From positions 1 to 14,564 of the forward strand of contig NZ_CALJRX010000109.1 in the NCBI RefSeq assembly GCF_937976265.1: 14,564 nt of DNA, written 5' to 3'. Positions 6,283 through 12,924 of this stretch are shown piece after piece (the stretch's first letter is position 1; every line of letters starts with the position of its first letter). The stretch comes from an uncultured Haemophilus sp. Its GTDB lineage: Bacteria; Pseudomonadota; Gammaproteobacteria; Enterobacterales; Pasteurellaceae. Made by a program: the position numbers and the translations under genes. Under the pieces are notes generated by a model that did not search any database, was not told the DNA's origin, and saw only the letters and a program-made list of their open reading frames with translations.

Positions 6283-7023
6283 CTATTTTAGCTTACTTGC
6301 TAACTCTTTTACCCATGGACGTTTGCTGTCTTCTTTTAGCAATTCAACGCGATAACGCACGAGCGTAAACCAAATGGATAAAAATAAAAATCCAAAAATA
6401 CATAAAATCAGTGGAATTAACATCGGCGTTGCAATAGACGGTTTTTCAAACTTCGTAATACTTGCCCCTTGATGTAAAGTATTCCACCACTCTACGGAGA
6501 AGTGAATGATTGGTAAATTCACTACACCAACAATACACAAGATTCCCGCTGATTTTGCGCCCACCGCACGATCAGAAAAGGCAGAATAAAGGGCTAATAC
6601 ACCGATATATAAGAAGAAAAGAATGAGTTCTGCGGTTAAACGCGCATCCCACACCCACCAGGTTCCCCACATTGGTTTACCCCAAATAGCACCAGTGACT
6701 AACGCGATAAAGGTAAACATCGCACCAATAGGCGCCATGGCAACCATAGAAAGGTGTGCGGCTTTAATCTGCCAAACTAACGCAATAATCGCAGCAATCG
6801 CCATCGAACCATACACGCCCATTGACCAAATCGCCGCCGGCACATGCACATACATAATTCGGAAACTATTGCCTTGCTGATAATCTGCCGGTGCGAAAGC
6901 TAAGCCCCACACGATGCCTACAGTCAATAATAAAACCGCAATCGCACCAAAAAATGGGCTTAATTTGCCACATAAATGATATTGGGTTTCATGTTTTGCG
7001 TAAGGATGTAACCACTTCCACAT
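6283..7023 (-). CDS. ccmC: CcmC, haem exporter WWD-domain protein
   Basis: CcmC attaches haem to CcmE in the periplasm. The 246-residue membrane protein has six predicted membrane segments and the WWD signature at about 119-127 (WGTWWVWDARLTAEL). It also has the two conserved haem-ligating histidines His60 (MYVHVPAAIW) and His184 (NTLHQGASI), which match the E. coli numbering. Overall it is a full-length family member. The start is ATG at 7021-7023 with AAGGAT as ribosome site. The gap back to ccmB is 68 bases and contains a uptake-signal core at 7068-7076, the largest gap within the ccm genes. Confidence 0.96.
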   Translation of the reverse strand: MWKWLHPYAKHETQYHLCGKLSPFFGAIAVLLLTVGIVWGLAFAPADYQQGNSFRIMYVHVPAAIWSMGVYGSMAIAAIIALVWQIKAAHLSMVAMAPIGAMFTFIALVTGAIWGKPMWGTWWVWDARLTAELILFFLYIGVLALYSAFSDRAVGAKSAGILCIVGVVNLPIIHFSVEWWNTLHQGASITKFEKPSIATPMLIPLILCIFGFLFLSIWFTLVRYRVELLKEDSKRPWVKELASKLK

Positions 7024-7067
7024 AAAAGATCCTTAATTCCAAAAAATAAAAAACAGTTAAAAATCTG

Positions 7068-7076
7068 ACCGCACTT
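7068..7076. repeat. Uptake signal core in the ccmC-ccmB gap
   Basis: ACCGCACTT is the complement of the Haemophilus uptake core AAGTGCGGT. This copy is intergenic. The other exact copies in the window start at 237, 255, 2042, 2585, 4435, 7875, 8213, 9524, 10721, 10809, 13199 and 14540. Including this one I count thirteen sites here plus the partner in the terminator pair already included; no copy lies in sodA, ispG, or the two unknown exported-protein genes. Confidence 0.9.
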
Positions 7077-7091
7077 TCACCGTAATAGTGA

Positions 7092-7757
7092 TTAATTATC
7101 TAAACTAATTCGTAGTGCCGCTGCAATAGCGAAAGGCGATAAGGTTATCGCGCCAGCCAAAATTGCACCTAAAATAGCAAGCTGTCCGCCATAAGGGAGA
7201 TTTAACACGGCGGCATCTAAAATTGCTGAGGCAAAAATTAAAACCGGAATGAATAATGGTACCACAAGTAAACTCAGCAATACGCCACCTTTACGTAATC
7301 CTACCGTTAATGCCACGCCAATCGCGCCAATACAGCTTAAAATTGGTGTTCCCACTAGCAAGGTGACCACCAGCGCCCACCAAATATTCACTTCCAACGA
7401 AAGTAATAACGCTGCAATGGGTGACAGTAAAATTAACGGCAAACCCGTTAATAGCCAGTGTGCAACAACTTTTGCGAGTGCCGTTAGCGCTAGAGGTTGA
7501 GCCGTGAGCATCAATTGTTCTAAAGAGCCATCAATAAAATCATCTCGGAATAAGCGCTCAAAAGACAGCAACGCAGAAAGCAATGCCGCCACCCAAGCAA
7601 CCCCCGGTGCAATGCGAGAAAGGAGTTTAGGATCCGGCCCAATCACCAATGGAAACAGTGTGATGACGATCAAAAAGAACCAAAGCGGGTTCAATATTTC
7701 CGCTTGTTTACGGGTCGCAATCTTCAGCTCACGCTTTATAATCTGTAAAAATATCAT
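7092..7757 (-). CDS. ccmB: CcmB, membrane subunit of the CcmAB ABC transporter
   Basis: CcmB pairs with CcmA to form an ABC-type module that, using ATP, releases holo-CcmE from CcmC. The 221-residue protein begins with a cytoplasmic RELKIATRKQAEILNPLWFF segment typical of CcmB. It has about six membrane segments and a conserved cytoplasmic section, FERLFRDDFIDGSLEQLML (about 67-85), probably the contact to CcmA. Full length compared with the family (about 220). The start ATG at 7755-7757 lies 6 bases after the TAG stop of ccmA, with only a weak ribosome site, so coupling to ccmA is likely. Confidence 0.95.
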   Translation of the reverse strand: MIFLQIIKRELKIATRKQAEILNPLWFFLIVITLFPLVIGPDPKLLSRIAPGVAWVAALLSALLSFERLFRDDFIDGSLEQLMLTAQPLALTALAKVVAHWLLTGLPLILLSPIAALLLSLEVNIWWALVVTLLVGTPILSCIGAIGVALTVGLRKGGVLLSLLVVPLFIPVLIFASAILDAAVLNLPYGGQLAILGAILAGAITLSPFAIAAALRISLDN

Positions 7758-7763
7758 AAAAAT

Positions 7764-8405
7764 CTAAGAGTTATATTTATAATCAGCAAGATTTATTTTT
7801 TTCAATAACGTACTCGGCACTTCTTGGTGGCTCGTTAAAATCACCATTCCACCTTTTTTAGCATGATTTTCAAAAAGTGCGGTCAAAACTTCAACCCCTT
7901 TTTTGTCTATTGCTGTAAAAGGTTCATCCAAAATCCAAAGAGGTGCTTCCGAGATCCATAATCTCGCCAAGGCAATGCGCTTTTGCTGACCCGCTGAAAG
8001 TTGGGCGGCCGGTAAATCTTCACGTCCAAGTAAGCCTACCGTTTCAAGCACATCCCATAAAATATCGGTGCCTTGCTGACTTTGACTAATCTGCTGATAA
8101 AATTTTAAATTTTCCCATGCCGTTAATTCAGGTTTCACACCAGAATGATGGCCGAGATAAAGTAGCTGATGATGGTATTCTTCGCGTTGTTTTGTAATTT
8201 CGTCTGAATTCCACCGCACTTTACCTTCTACAGGCTGTGCAAGGCCGGCTAAAATCCGTAATAAACTTGTTTTGCCGATACCATTGTGCCCTTCAATTTG
8301 CACGAAATCACCGCTTTGAAATTGCAGTGAAAGATCTGTGAACAACACACGATCGCCGCGTTGGCACGCTAATTGTTCTAATTGAAGTTGATGAGCAGGA
8401 AACAT
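7764..8405 (-). CDS. ccmA: CcmA, ATP-binding subunit of the CcmAB transporter
   Basis: CcmA is the ATPase of the haem/CcmE-release module. The 213-residue protein has all ABC motifs in order: Walker A GHNGIGKT (39-46), signature LSAGQ (136-140) followed by QKRIALARL, Walker B LWILDE (156-161) and the switch histidine in TSH (His193). The length fits the family (about 205-215). It is the first gene of the cluster; its ATG at 8403-8405 is about 37 bases downstream of the predicted transcription start, with AAGGCTGAG upstream as a moderate ribosome site. Two uptake-signal cores lie inside the gene (7875-7883 and 8213-8221). Confidence 0.97.
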   Translation of the reverse strand: MFPAHQLQLEQLACQRGDRVLFTDLSLQFQSGDFVQIEGHNGIGKTSLLRILAGLAQPVEGKVRWNSDEITKQREEYHHQLLYLGHHSGVKPELTAWENLKFYQQISQSQQGTDILWDVLETVGLLGREDLPAAQLSAGQQKRIALARLWISEAPLWILDEPFTAIDKKGVEVLTALFENHAKKGGMVILTSHQEVPSTLLKKINLADYKYNS

Positions 8406-8448
8406 AGTCTCAGCCTTAAAAATAAAATCTTGTGAAAAATCAGCGGGT

Positions 8449-8476
8449 ATTCTACCACAAGGGGAAATTTTGACGA
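8449..8476 (-). promoter_or_regulatory. Predicted sigma70 promoter of the ccm operon
   Basis: Read on the - strand, TAGAAT (8454-8449) is a good -10 hexamer. TCGTCA (8476-8471), 16 bases upstream, matches four of six -35 bases. Transcription would begin near 8442, giving a leader of about 37 bases before ccmA. I see no clear FNR or NarL-type site beside it. Confidence 0.45.
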
Positions 8477-8592
8477 GATTTTAAGGGCTAAAAGGTATAA
8501 CTATTTAGGCGTAGATCGGTGCATTTATTGATTTAAAACAAACTAAATTTTCCTAGCTTTTTTATCGGATAATCAAATAATTAAAAGATTTA

Positions 8593-8606
8593 CTGATCTA
8601 AATCAA
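8593..8606 (+). promoter_or_regulatory. FNR-like site upstream of sodA
   Basis: CTGATCTAAATCAA matches the FNR consensus TTGAT-N4-ATCAA at nine of ten defined positions, only the first base differing. It is centred at 8599.5, about 28 bases before the transcription start implied by the TACTAT -10, or about 40 bases before if the later TACTTT is used. The first placement would suit repression by blocking RNA polymerase, as known for sodA of E. coli; the second could suit activation. I favour repression, because sodA is not needed without oxygen. Confidence 0.55.
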
Positions 8607-8613
8607 ATTTTCT

Positions 8614-8628
8614 GTTACTATTTAGTTA
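8614..8628 (+). promoter_or_regulatory. ArcA-like direct repeat over the sodA promoter
   Basis: GTTACTATTTAGTTA contains two GTTA half-sites exactly 11 bases apart, the arrangement of the ArcA consensus GTTAATTAAATGTTA. Nine of 15 bases match, including all eight half-site bases. The site overlaps the predicted sodA -10. ArcA represses sodA in E. coli, so this placement fits oxygen control. AT-rich DNA makes a chance match possible. Confidence 0.45.
8616..8621 (+). promoter_or_regulatory. Possible sodA -10 element
   Basis: TACTAT matches four of six bases of TATAAT and lies 68 bases before the sodA ATG. No good -35 is spaced correctly; the FNR-like site takes that place. An alternative -10, TACTTT, lies at 8627-8632. 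The exact start is uncertain. Confidence 0.3.
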
Positions 8629-8629
8629 C

Positions 8630-8653
8630 TTTTTGATGTTGTTTTATCAAAAA
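8630..8653. promoter_or_regulatory. 24-bp palindrome in the sodA leader
   Basis: TTTTTGAT (8630-8637) and ATCAAAAA (8646-8653) are perfect 8-base inverted arms around an 8-base spacer. The half-sites resemble FNR half-sites (TTGAT/ATCAA), but the spacing is 8 and not 4, so it is not a normal FNR box. It may be the operator of another dimeric regulator or a weak hairpin in the leader. It does not cover the ribosome site at 8677-8682. Confidence 0.5.
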
Positions 8654-8688
8654 CATTACCTTAACTTCATTTAAAAAAGGAACATATT

Positions 8689-9336
8689 ATGTCTTATACT
8701 CTACCTGAATTAGGTTACGCTTATGATGCGTTAGAACCACATTTTGATGCACAAACAATGGAAATTCACCACACTAAACACCACCAAGCCTATGTAAACA
8801 ATGCAAACGCGGTGTTAGAAACTTTACCTGCTGAATTTTCTGAAATGTGCTCAGGTCAATTAATCAGCCAATTAGACAAAATCCCGGCTGAAAAACGTAC
8901 TGCATTACGTAACAACGCAGGCGGTCATGCAAACCACAGCTTATTCTGGAAATCATTGAAAAAAGGCACCACTTTACAAGGTGATTTAAAAGCCGCTATC
9001 GAACGTGATTTCGGTTCTGTAGAAAACTTCAAAGCTGAATTTGAAAAAGCTGCGGCAACTCGTTTCGGTTCTGGTTGGGCATGGTTAGTGATCAACCAAG
9101 GCAAATTATCTGTTGTCTCTACCGCAAACCAAGATTCTCCGTTAATGGGTAAAGAAATCGCAGGTTGTGAAGGTTTCCCTCTTTTAGGTTTAGACGTTTG
9201 GGAACACGCTTACTACTTGAAATTCCAAAACCGTCGTCCAGACTACATCAAAGAATTCTGGAACGTAGTAAACTGGGATTTTGTTGCAGAGCGTTTTGCT
9301 AAAAAATTAGCAGATTGCGGATGTGCAGCTAAATAA
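8689..9336 (+). CDS. sodA: Manganese superoxide dismutase SodA
   Basis: SodA converts superoxide to hydrogen peroxide and oxygen in the cytoplasm. The 215-residue protein follows E. coli SodA closely. The metal ligands are His27 (MEIHHTKHHQ), His83 (GGHANHSLFW), Asp169 and His173 (GLDVWEHAYY). Gln148 in ANQDSP and the double glycine in NNAGGHANH indicate the Mn type rather than the Fe type. The start ATG has a strong AAGGAA ribosome site six bases upstream. The C-terminus is extended to LADCGCAAK, adding Cys210 and Cys212; Cys54 and Cys160 are also present, unlike E. coli SodA, which as I recall lacks cysteine. Transcription is divergent from ccmA. The promoter region carries FNR- and ArcA-like sites, and a strong terminator follows. 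Confidence 0.97.
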   Translation: MSYTLPELGYAYDALEPHFDAQTMEIHHTKHHQAYVNNANAVLETLPAEFSEMCSGQLISQLDKIPAEKRTALRNNAGGHANHSLFWKSLKKGTTLQGDLKAAIERDFGSVENFKAEFEKAAATRFGSGWAWLVINQGKLSVVSTANQDSPLMGKEIAGCEGFPLLGLDVWEHAYYLKFQNRRPDYIKEFWNVVNWDFVAERFAKKLADCGCAAK

Positions 9337-9354
9337 TCGCTTCTCAAAATATAT

Positions 9355-9384
9355 AAAAAATCGCCTATTTTTAGGCGATTTTTT
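9355..9384. terminator. Bidirectional terminator after sodA
   Basis: A perfect 13-bp stem (9355-9367 with 9372-9384) and a TTTT loop contain the GC-rich core TCGCCTA/TAGGCGA flanked by A-run and T-run. It ends sodA (+) and, read the other way, the methyltransferase-like gene (-), whose stop is at 9391. Confidence 0.9.
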
Positions 9385-9390
9385 TATTGG

Positions 9391-9834
9391 TTAAATCCAA
9401 CGTCTGACTTTTTTCTTGTAAGCCAAATAAGACTCACCAAACTTCTTCTCTAGCCAGTATTCTTCAGGTTTTATTTGCCATTGTGTGATGAGATAAATAA
9501 ACAGAAAAACACCTAGAAAACTGACCGCACTTTGCAAATAAACTGCCCATGCCACTAACAATCCCGCTAAACTTAAATACATGGGATTTCGGCTAAAACG
9601 ATAAATACCATTTACCACAAACACATTACTTTTTTCTAAGTGAATAGGATTGATATTCGCTTTACTTTTATAGAATTGCCAAAGACTAAAAAAAGCGATG
9701 GCAGAAGAAACCGATATAATCAAATAAACTGCTAATACATTGATTTCGAGCGGATAAGGATTAGGCAAATAGGCCATGATAAGTGCACAGCCAATAAAAA
9801 TGATGGGTGGCGGCAAAATAGGTTTCTGAATCAT
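9391..9834 (-). CDS. ICMT/PEMT-like membrane methyltransferase family protein
   Basis: This is a 147-residue membrane protein of the isoprenylcysteine carboxyl methyltransferase / phospholipid methyltransferase superfamily. It has about four hydrophobic segments (near 9-23, 31-50, 86-101 and 105-119). The family's SAM-binding C-terminal half is present: NGIYRFSRNPMYL (about 75-87) and EEYWLEKKFGESYLAYKKKVRRW (about 124-146), the usual E-x3-L-x3-F-G-x2-Y-x2-Y pattern. Bacterial members methylate varied or unknown substrates, so I give no reaction. I place the start at the ATG at 9832-9834; a longer reading from TTG at 9865-9867 would start inside the loop of the yfgM terminator. The ribosome site is weak. 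No promoter is visible in the short space after that terminator, so expression may depend on read-through. A uptake-signal core lies at 9524-9532. Confidence 0.8.
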   Translation of the reverse strand: MIQKPILPPPIIFIGCALIMAYLPNPYPLEINVLAVYLIISVSSAIAFFSLWQFYKSKANINPIHLEKSNVFVVNGIYRFSRNPMYLSLAGLLVAWAVYLQSAVSFLGVFLFIYLITQWQIKPEEYWLEKKFGESYLAYKKKVRRWI

Positions 9835-9851
9835 AAGATCAAAAATCCAAT

Positions 9852-9875
9852 AAAAAAGCCCGAGCAATTCGGGCT
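9852..9875 (-). terminator. Rho-independent terminator after yfgM
   Basis: On the - strand, AGCCCGA (9875-9869) and TCGGGCT (9863-9857) form a 7-bp stem with a 5-base loop, followed by a run of six T. It starts about 10 bases after the yfgM stop and would end the pilW-to-yfgM operon. Confidence 0.85.
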
Positions 9876-9885
9876 AATTAAAATA

Positions 9886-10500
9886 TTACAGATTATTTAA
9901 TTTCATCTGCGCCATTTGTTTTTCTAACGGGTTACCGCTTTTTTGTGCATTCTCAAAGCTTGCTTTAGCACCATTCAGATCGCCTTTTGCGACTTGAATA
10001 TCGCCCGCTAAAAGATCTTTACGTGCACTAAAGCCTTGGCTTTTCACTTGATTTAGACTTGCTAATGCTGCATCAAATTGACCTTGTTGGAATTGCACCG
10101 CAGACAAACGAAGCGCTGCAAGAGACGTTAAGATATCATCTTGTGATTGAGCAATCGCTTGTTTTAAGCTATTTTCAGCAGAGGCATAATCTTGTTTTGC
10201 AACAAAACCTTTTGCTTCATCTAGTAAGCTAAATACCGCATAGCTGGTTTTATCATGCGCTTTCACAAATTCAGCCACTTTAGCTTGTTGTGCTGCAGCA
10301 TCTTTGTTTGTGGTATAAACTAGAGCATCATATTCAGCAGACGCTTGCATAATTTGATTGGCTTGATAAGACTGCCAATAACGCCAGCCCAACATCCCGC
10401 CTACACCAAGAATAAAAGCGGCAATAATGGTTTTGCCATTGTCTTTCCACCACTCTTTTAACTGGTTCAGTTCTTGTTCTTCTTCAATGGTATATGCCAT
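9886..10500 (-). CDS. yfgM: YfgM, SecYEG-associated ancillary protein
   Basis: YfgM is an inner-membrane protein that associates with the SecYEG translocon and PpiD and helps hand exported proteins to periplasmic chaperones. The 204-residue protein has the family start MAYTIEEEQELNQLKEWWKDNGK, one membrane segment (about 24-41) and a periplasmic TPR-like domain rich in Ala and Gln (about 75-204, for example DILTSLAALRLSAVQFQQGQFDAALASL). Full length compared with E. coli (206). The ATG at 10498-10500 has a strong AAGGATAGGA ribosome site. It lies 18 bases after hisS and is the last gene before a terminator. In E. coli bamB follows; here it does not. Confidence 0.93.
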   Translation of the reverse strand: MAYTIEEEQELNQLKEWWKDNGKTIIAAFILGVGGMLGWRYWQSYQANQIMQASAEYDALVYTTNKDAAAQQAKVAEFVKAHDKTSYAVFSLLDEAKGFVAKQDYASAENSLKQAIAQSQDDILTSLAALRLSAVQFQQGQFDAALASLNQVKSQGFSARKDLLAGDIQVAKGDLNGAKASFENAQKSGNPLEKQMAQMKLNNL

Positions 10501-10518
10501 TTTCCTATCCTTCTAAAA

Positions 10519-11790
10519 TTAAAATTGGGCTTTCACGTGTTCAATTAAATTGTCCACATCAATGGTTTGCTGCTCTGCTGCACCAAGTAAGTGTTTTACC
10601 ACAACTTGATTATTTTGCACTTCACTTTCGCCAAGTACAAGGGCTAGCGTCGCACCAGACTTATCTGCGCGTTTAAATTGTTTTTTAAAGTTACCGCCGC
10701 TGCAATGCAACATGGTGCTTAAGTGCGGTAATTCTGAGCGAAGTTTTTCAGCGAGTTGGAATGCGGCTAATGTTGTACCTTCACCTTGATAAACAACGTA
10801 AATATCTACCGCACTTTTTACCGGAATCGATTTATTCACTTCTTGAACGAGTAGCACTAAACGCTCTAAGCCCATTGCGAAACCGACACCACTTGTTGCG
10901 TGGCCACCAAGTTGTTCAACTAAGCCGTCATAGCGTCCACCACCACATACGGTTCCTTGCGCCCCTAATGCGGATGTCACCCATTCAAATACGGTTTTAT
11001 TATAATAGTCTAAACCACGTACCAATTTGGGATTAATTTCATATTGAATGCCAACCGCATCTAATAGACTGCATAACTGCGCAAAATGCTCGCGACTTTC
11101 ATCATCTAAATAATCCAATAATTTTGGTGCGCCGTCCAATACATCTTGTAATGCTTGATTTTTAGTATCCAAAATACGTAATGGATTTTTTACAAGACGT
11201 TCTTTCTCTTCTTCGCTCATTAAATCTTGGTGATTTTCTAAGAAGGCTACTAATGCAGAACGATAGTTTGCACGTGCTTCTAATGAACCAATCGAATTTA
11301 ATTGAAGTGAAACATGTTGATCAATCCCTAAGGCTTTCCACAAACGTGCCGTTAAAATAATTAACTCCGCATCAATTTCAGGGGTTGCGATACCAAATAC
11401 TTCTACACCAGCTTGGTGAAATTGACGGTAACGACCTTTTTGTGGACGTTCATGGCGGAACATTGGTCCCATATACCATAAACGTTGTTCATTGTTGTAA
11501 ATCCAACCGTGTTCAATCGCCGCACGCACGCATCCTGCCGTACCTTCTGGACGAAGTGTTAATTGTTCATCATTATCCCAGAATGTGTACATTTCTTTTG
11601 AGACGACATCTGTGACTTCACCGATTGCACGAGCAAATAATGGCGTACTTTCCACGATTGGCATACGCACTTCTGAATAGCCGTAGCTACTTAAAATTTG
11701 GCGAACCTGCCCTTCAATCCATTGCCAAAGTGGAGATTCAGTTGGGGAACAGTCATTCATCCCACGAATTGCTTGAATATTTTTTGCCAC
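10519..11790 (-). CDS. hisS: Histidyl-tRNA synthetase
   Basis: HisRS charges tRNA-His with histidine using ATP. The 423-residue class II synthetase begins MAKNIQAIRGMND as in E. coli (424 residues). It shows motif 1 around VRMPIVESTPLF, motif 2 with YMGPMFRHERPQKGRYRQFHQ (about 106-125), the histidine-binding elements RGLDYYNKTVFEW (258-270) and GGGRYDGL (283-290), motif 3 SGVGFAMGLERL (300-311), and a C-terminal anticodon-binding domain (about 325-423). The start codon is GTG at 11788-11790; the TAAGGAAAA before it serves as ribosome site and includes the ispG stop. Uptake-signal cores lie at 10721-10729 and 10809-10817. Confidence 0.98.
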   Translation of the reverse strand: MAKNIQAIRGMNDCSPTESPLWQWIEGQVRQILSSYGYSEVRMPIVESTPLFARAIGEVTDVVSKEMYTFWDNDEQLTLRPEGTAGCVRAAIEHGWIYNNEQRLWYMGPMFRHERPQKGRYRQFHQAGVEVFGIATPEIDAELIILTARLWKALGIDQHVSLQLNSIGSLEARANYRSALVAFLENHQDLMSEEEKERLVKNPLRILDTKNQALQDVLDGAPKLLDYLDDESREHFAQLCSLLDAVGIQYEINPKLVRGLDYYNKTVFEWVTSALGAQGTVCGGGRYDGLVEQLGGHATSGVGFAMGLERLVLLVQEVNKSIPVKSAVDIYVVYQGEGTTLAAFQLAEKLRSELPHLSTMLHCSGGNFKKQFKRADKSGATLALVLGESEVQNNQVVVKHLLGAAEQQTIDVDNLIEHVKAQF

Positions 11791-11799
11791 GAGTTTTCC

Positions 11800-12906
11800 T
11801 TAAATAATTCGATTTTTTGGATCTTGCTGTGCAACTTTGGCACGAATTTTTGCTTCTAATTGGTCAATAATCGCGTCGTTATCAAAACGTTCTTTTTGAC
11901 GCTCACCATCTAAATAATAACCACTTTTCTTATTACCGCCGGTCACGCCAAGATCAGACACTAATGCTTCACCCGGGCCATTTACCACACAACCAATAAT
12001 AGACACATCCATTGGGGTAATAATATCTTCTAAACGTTGTTCCAGTGCATTCACCGTGCCGATTACATCAAACTCTTGACGCGAGCAAGTTGGACAAGCA
12101 ATAAAGTTAATCCCGCGAGAACGAATACGTAATGATTTCAAAATATCAAAACCAACTTTGATTTCTTCTACAGGATCGGCGGCTAAGGAGACACGCAAGG
12201 TATCACCAATGCCTTCGGCTAACAACATCCCTAAACCAATCGCTGACTTCACTGAGCCCGCACGCGCGCCACCGGCTTCCGTAATACCTAAATGCAATGG
12301 CTGTTTAATGGCTTTTGCCAATAAACGGTAAGATTCCACCGCAAGGAAGACATCGGATGCTTTTACACTCACTTTAAATTGATCGAAGTTTAAACGATCC
12401 AAGATCTCAACATGGCGTAATGCTGATTCTAATAAGGCTTCTGGTGTTGGCTCACCAAATTTCTCTTGAATATCTTTTTCTAATGAGCCTGCATTGACAC
12501 CGATACGGATAGGGATATTTTTATCACGCGCACAATCCACCACTGCTCGAATACGATCTTCACGACCGATATTGCCTGGATTAATACGTAAGCAATCCAC
12601 CCCATATTCAGCCACTTTTAACGCAATACGATAGTCAAAATGAATATCCGCCACTAATGGCACATTCACTTGCTGTTTAATGATTTTAAAGGCTTCGGCG
12701 GCATCCATGGTCGGTACAGAAACGCGCACAATATCTGCTCCAACTCGTTCCAAAGATTTAATCTGCGCAACGGTCGCTTCAACATCAGTTGTGCGAGTAT
12801 TTGTCATGGATTGTACGGCAATCGGTGCATCACCACCGATTGGCACATTGCCCACATAAATTTTTGTCGATTCACGACGCTTGATAGTAGGTTTTACTGC
12901 TGACAT
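11800..12906 (-). CDS. ispG: IspG (GcpE), HMBPP synthase
   Basis: IspG is the [4Fe-4S] enzyme that reduces 2-C-methylerythritol 2,4-cyclodiphosphate to HMBPP in the MEP isoprenoid pathway. The 368-residue protein has a TIM-barrel N-terminal domain (VQSMTNTRTTDVEATVAQI, VADIHFDYRIAL, LRINPGNIG) and a C-terminal cluster domain. The cluster ligands are Cys271 and Cys274 (CPTC), Cys306 (GCVVNGPGE) and Glu313, matching Cys270, Cys273, Cys305 and Glu312 of E. coli. The start ATG at 12904-12906 has only a weak GAAAGA site, 18 bases after rodZ. Its stop is 9 bases before hisS, and this rodZ-ispG-hisS order is conserved in gammaproteobacteria. Confidence 0.97.
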   Translation of the reverse strand: MSAVKPTIKRRESTKIYVGNVPIGGDAPIAVQSMTNTRTTDVEATVAQIKSLERVGADIVRVSVPTMDAAEAFKIIKQQVNVPLVADIHFDYRIALKVAEYGVDCLRINPGNIGREDRIRAVVDCARDKNIPIRIGVNAGSLEKDIQEKFGEPTPEALLESALRHVEILDRLNFDQFKVSVKASDVFLAVESYRLLAKAIKQPLHLGITEAGGARAGSVKSAIGLGMLLAEGIGDTLRVSLAADPVEEIKVGFDILKSLRIRSRGINFIACPTCSRQEFDVIGTVNALEQRLEDIITPMDVSIIGCVVNGPGEALVSDLGVTGGNKKSGYYLDGERQKERFDNDAIIDQLEAKIRAKVAQQDPKNRII

Positions 12907-12924
12907 TCTTTCGTAAATTATTCG

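Noticed and set aside
7689..7710. Sequence resembling the Actinobacillus-type uptake signal (ACAAGCGGT)
   Set aside because: A single imperfect copy; all the exact cores in the window are of the Haemophilus type.
8567..8590. Fur-box-like AT-rich stretch upstream of sodA
   Set aside because: Only about 10 of 19 bases match the Fur consensus, expected by chance in such AT-rich DNA.
9835..9867. TTG-initiated extension of the methyltransferase-like protein
   Set aside because: The TTG is in the loop of the yfgM terminator hairpin.
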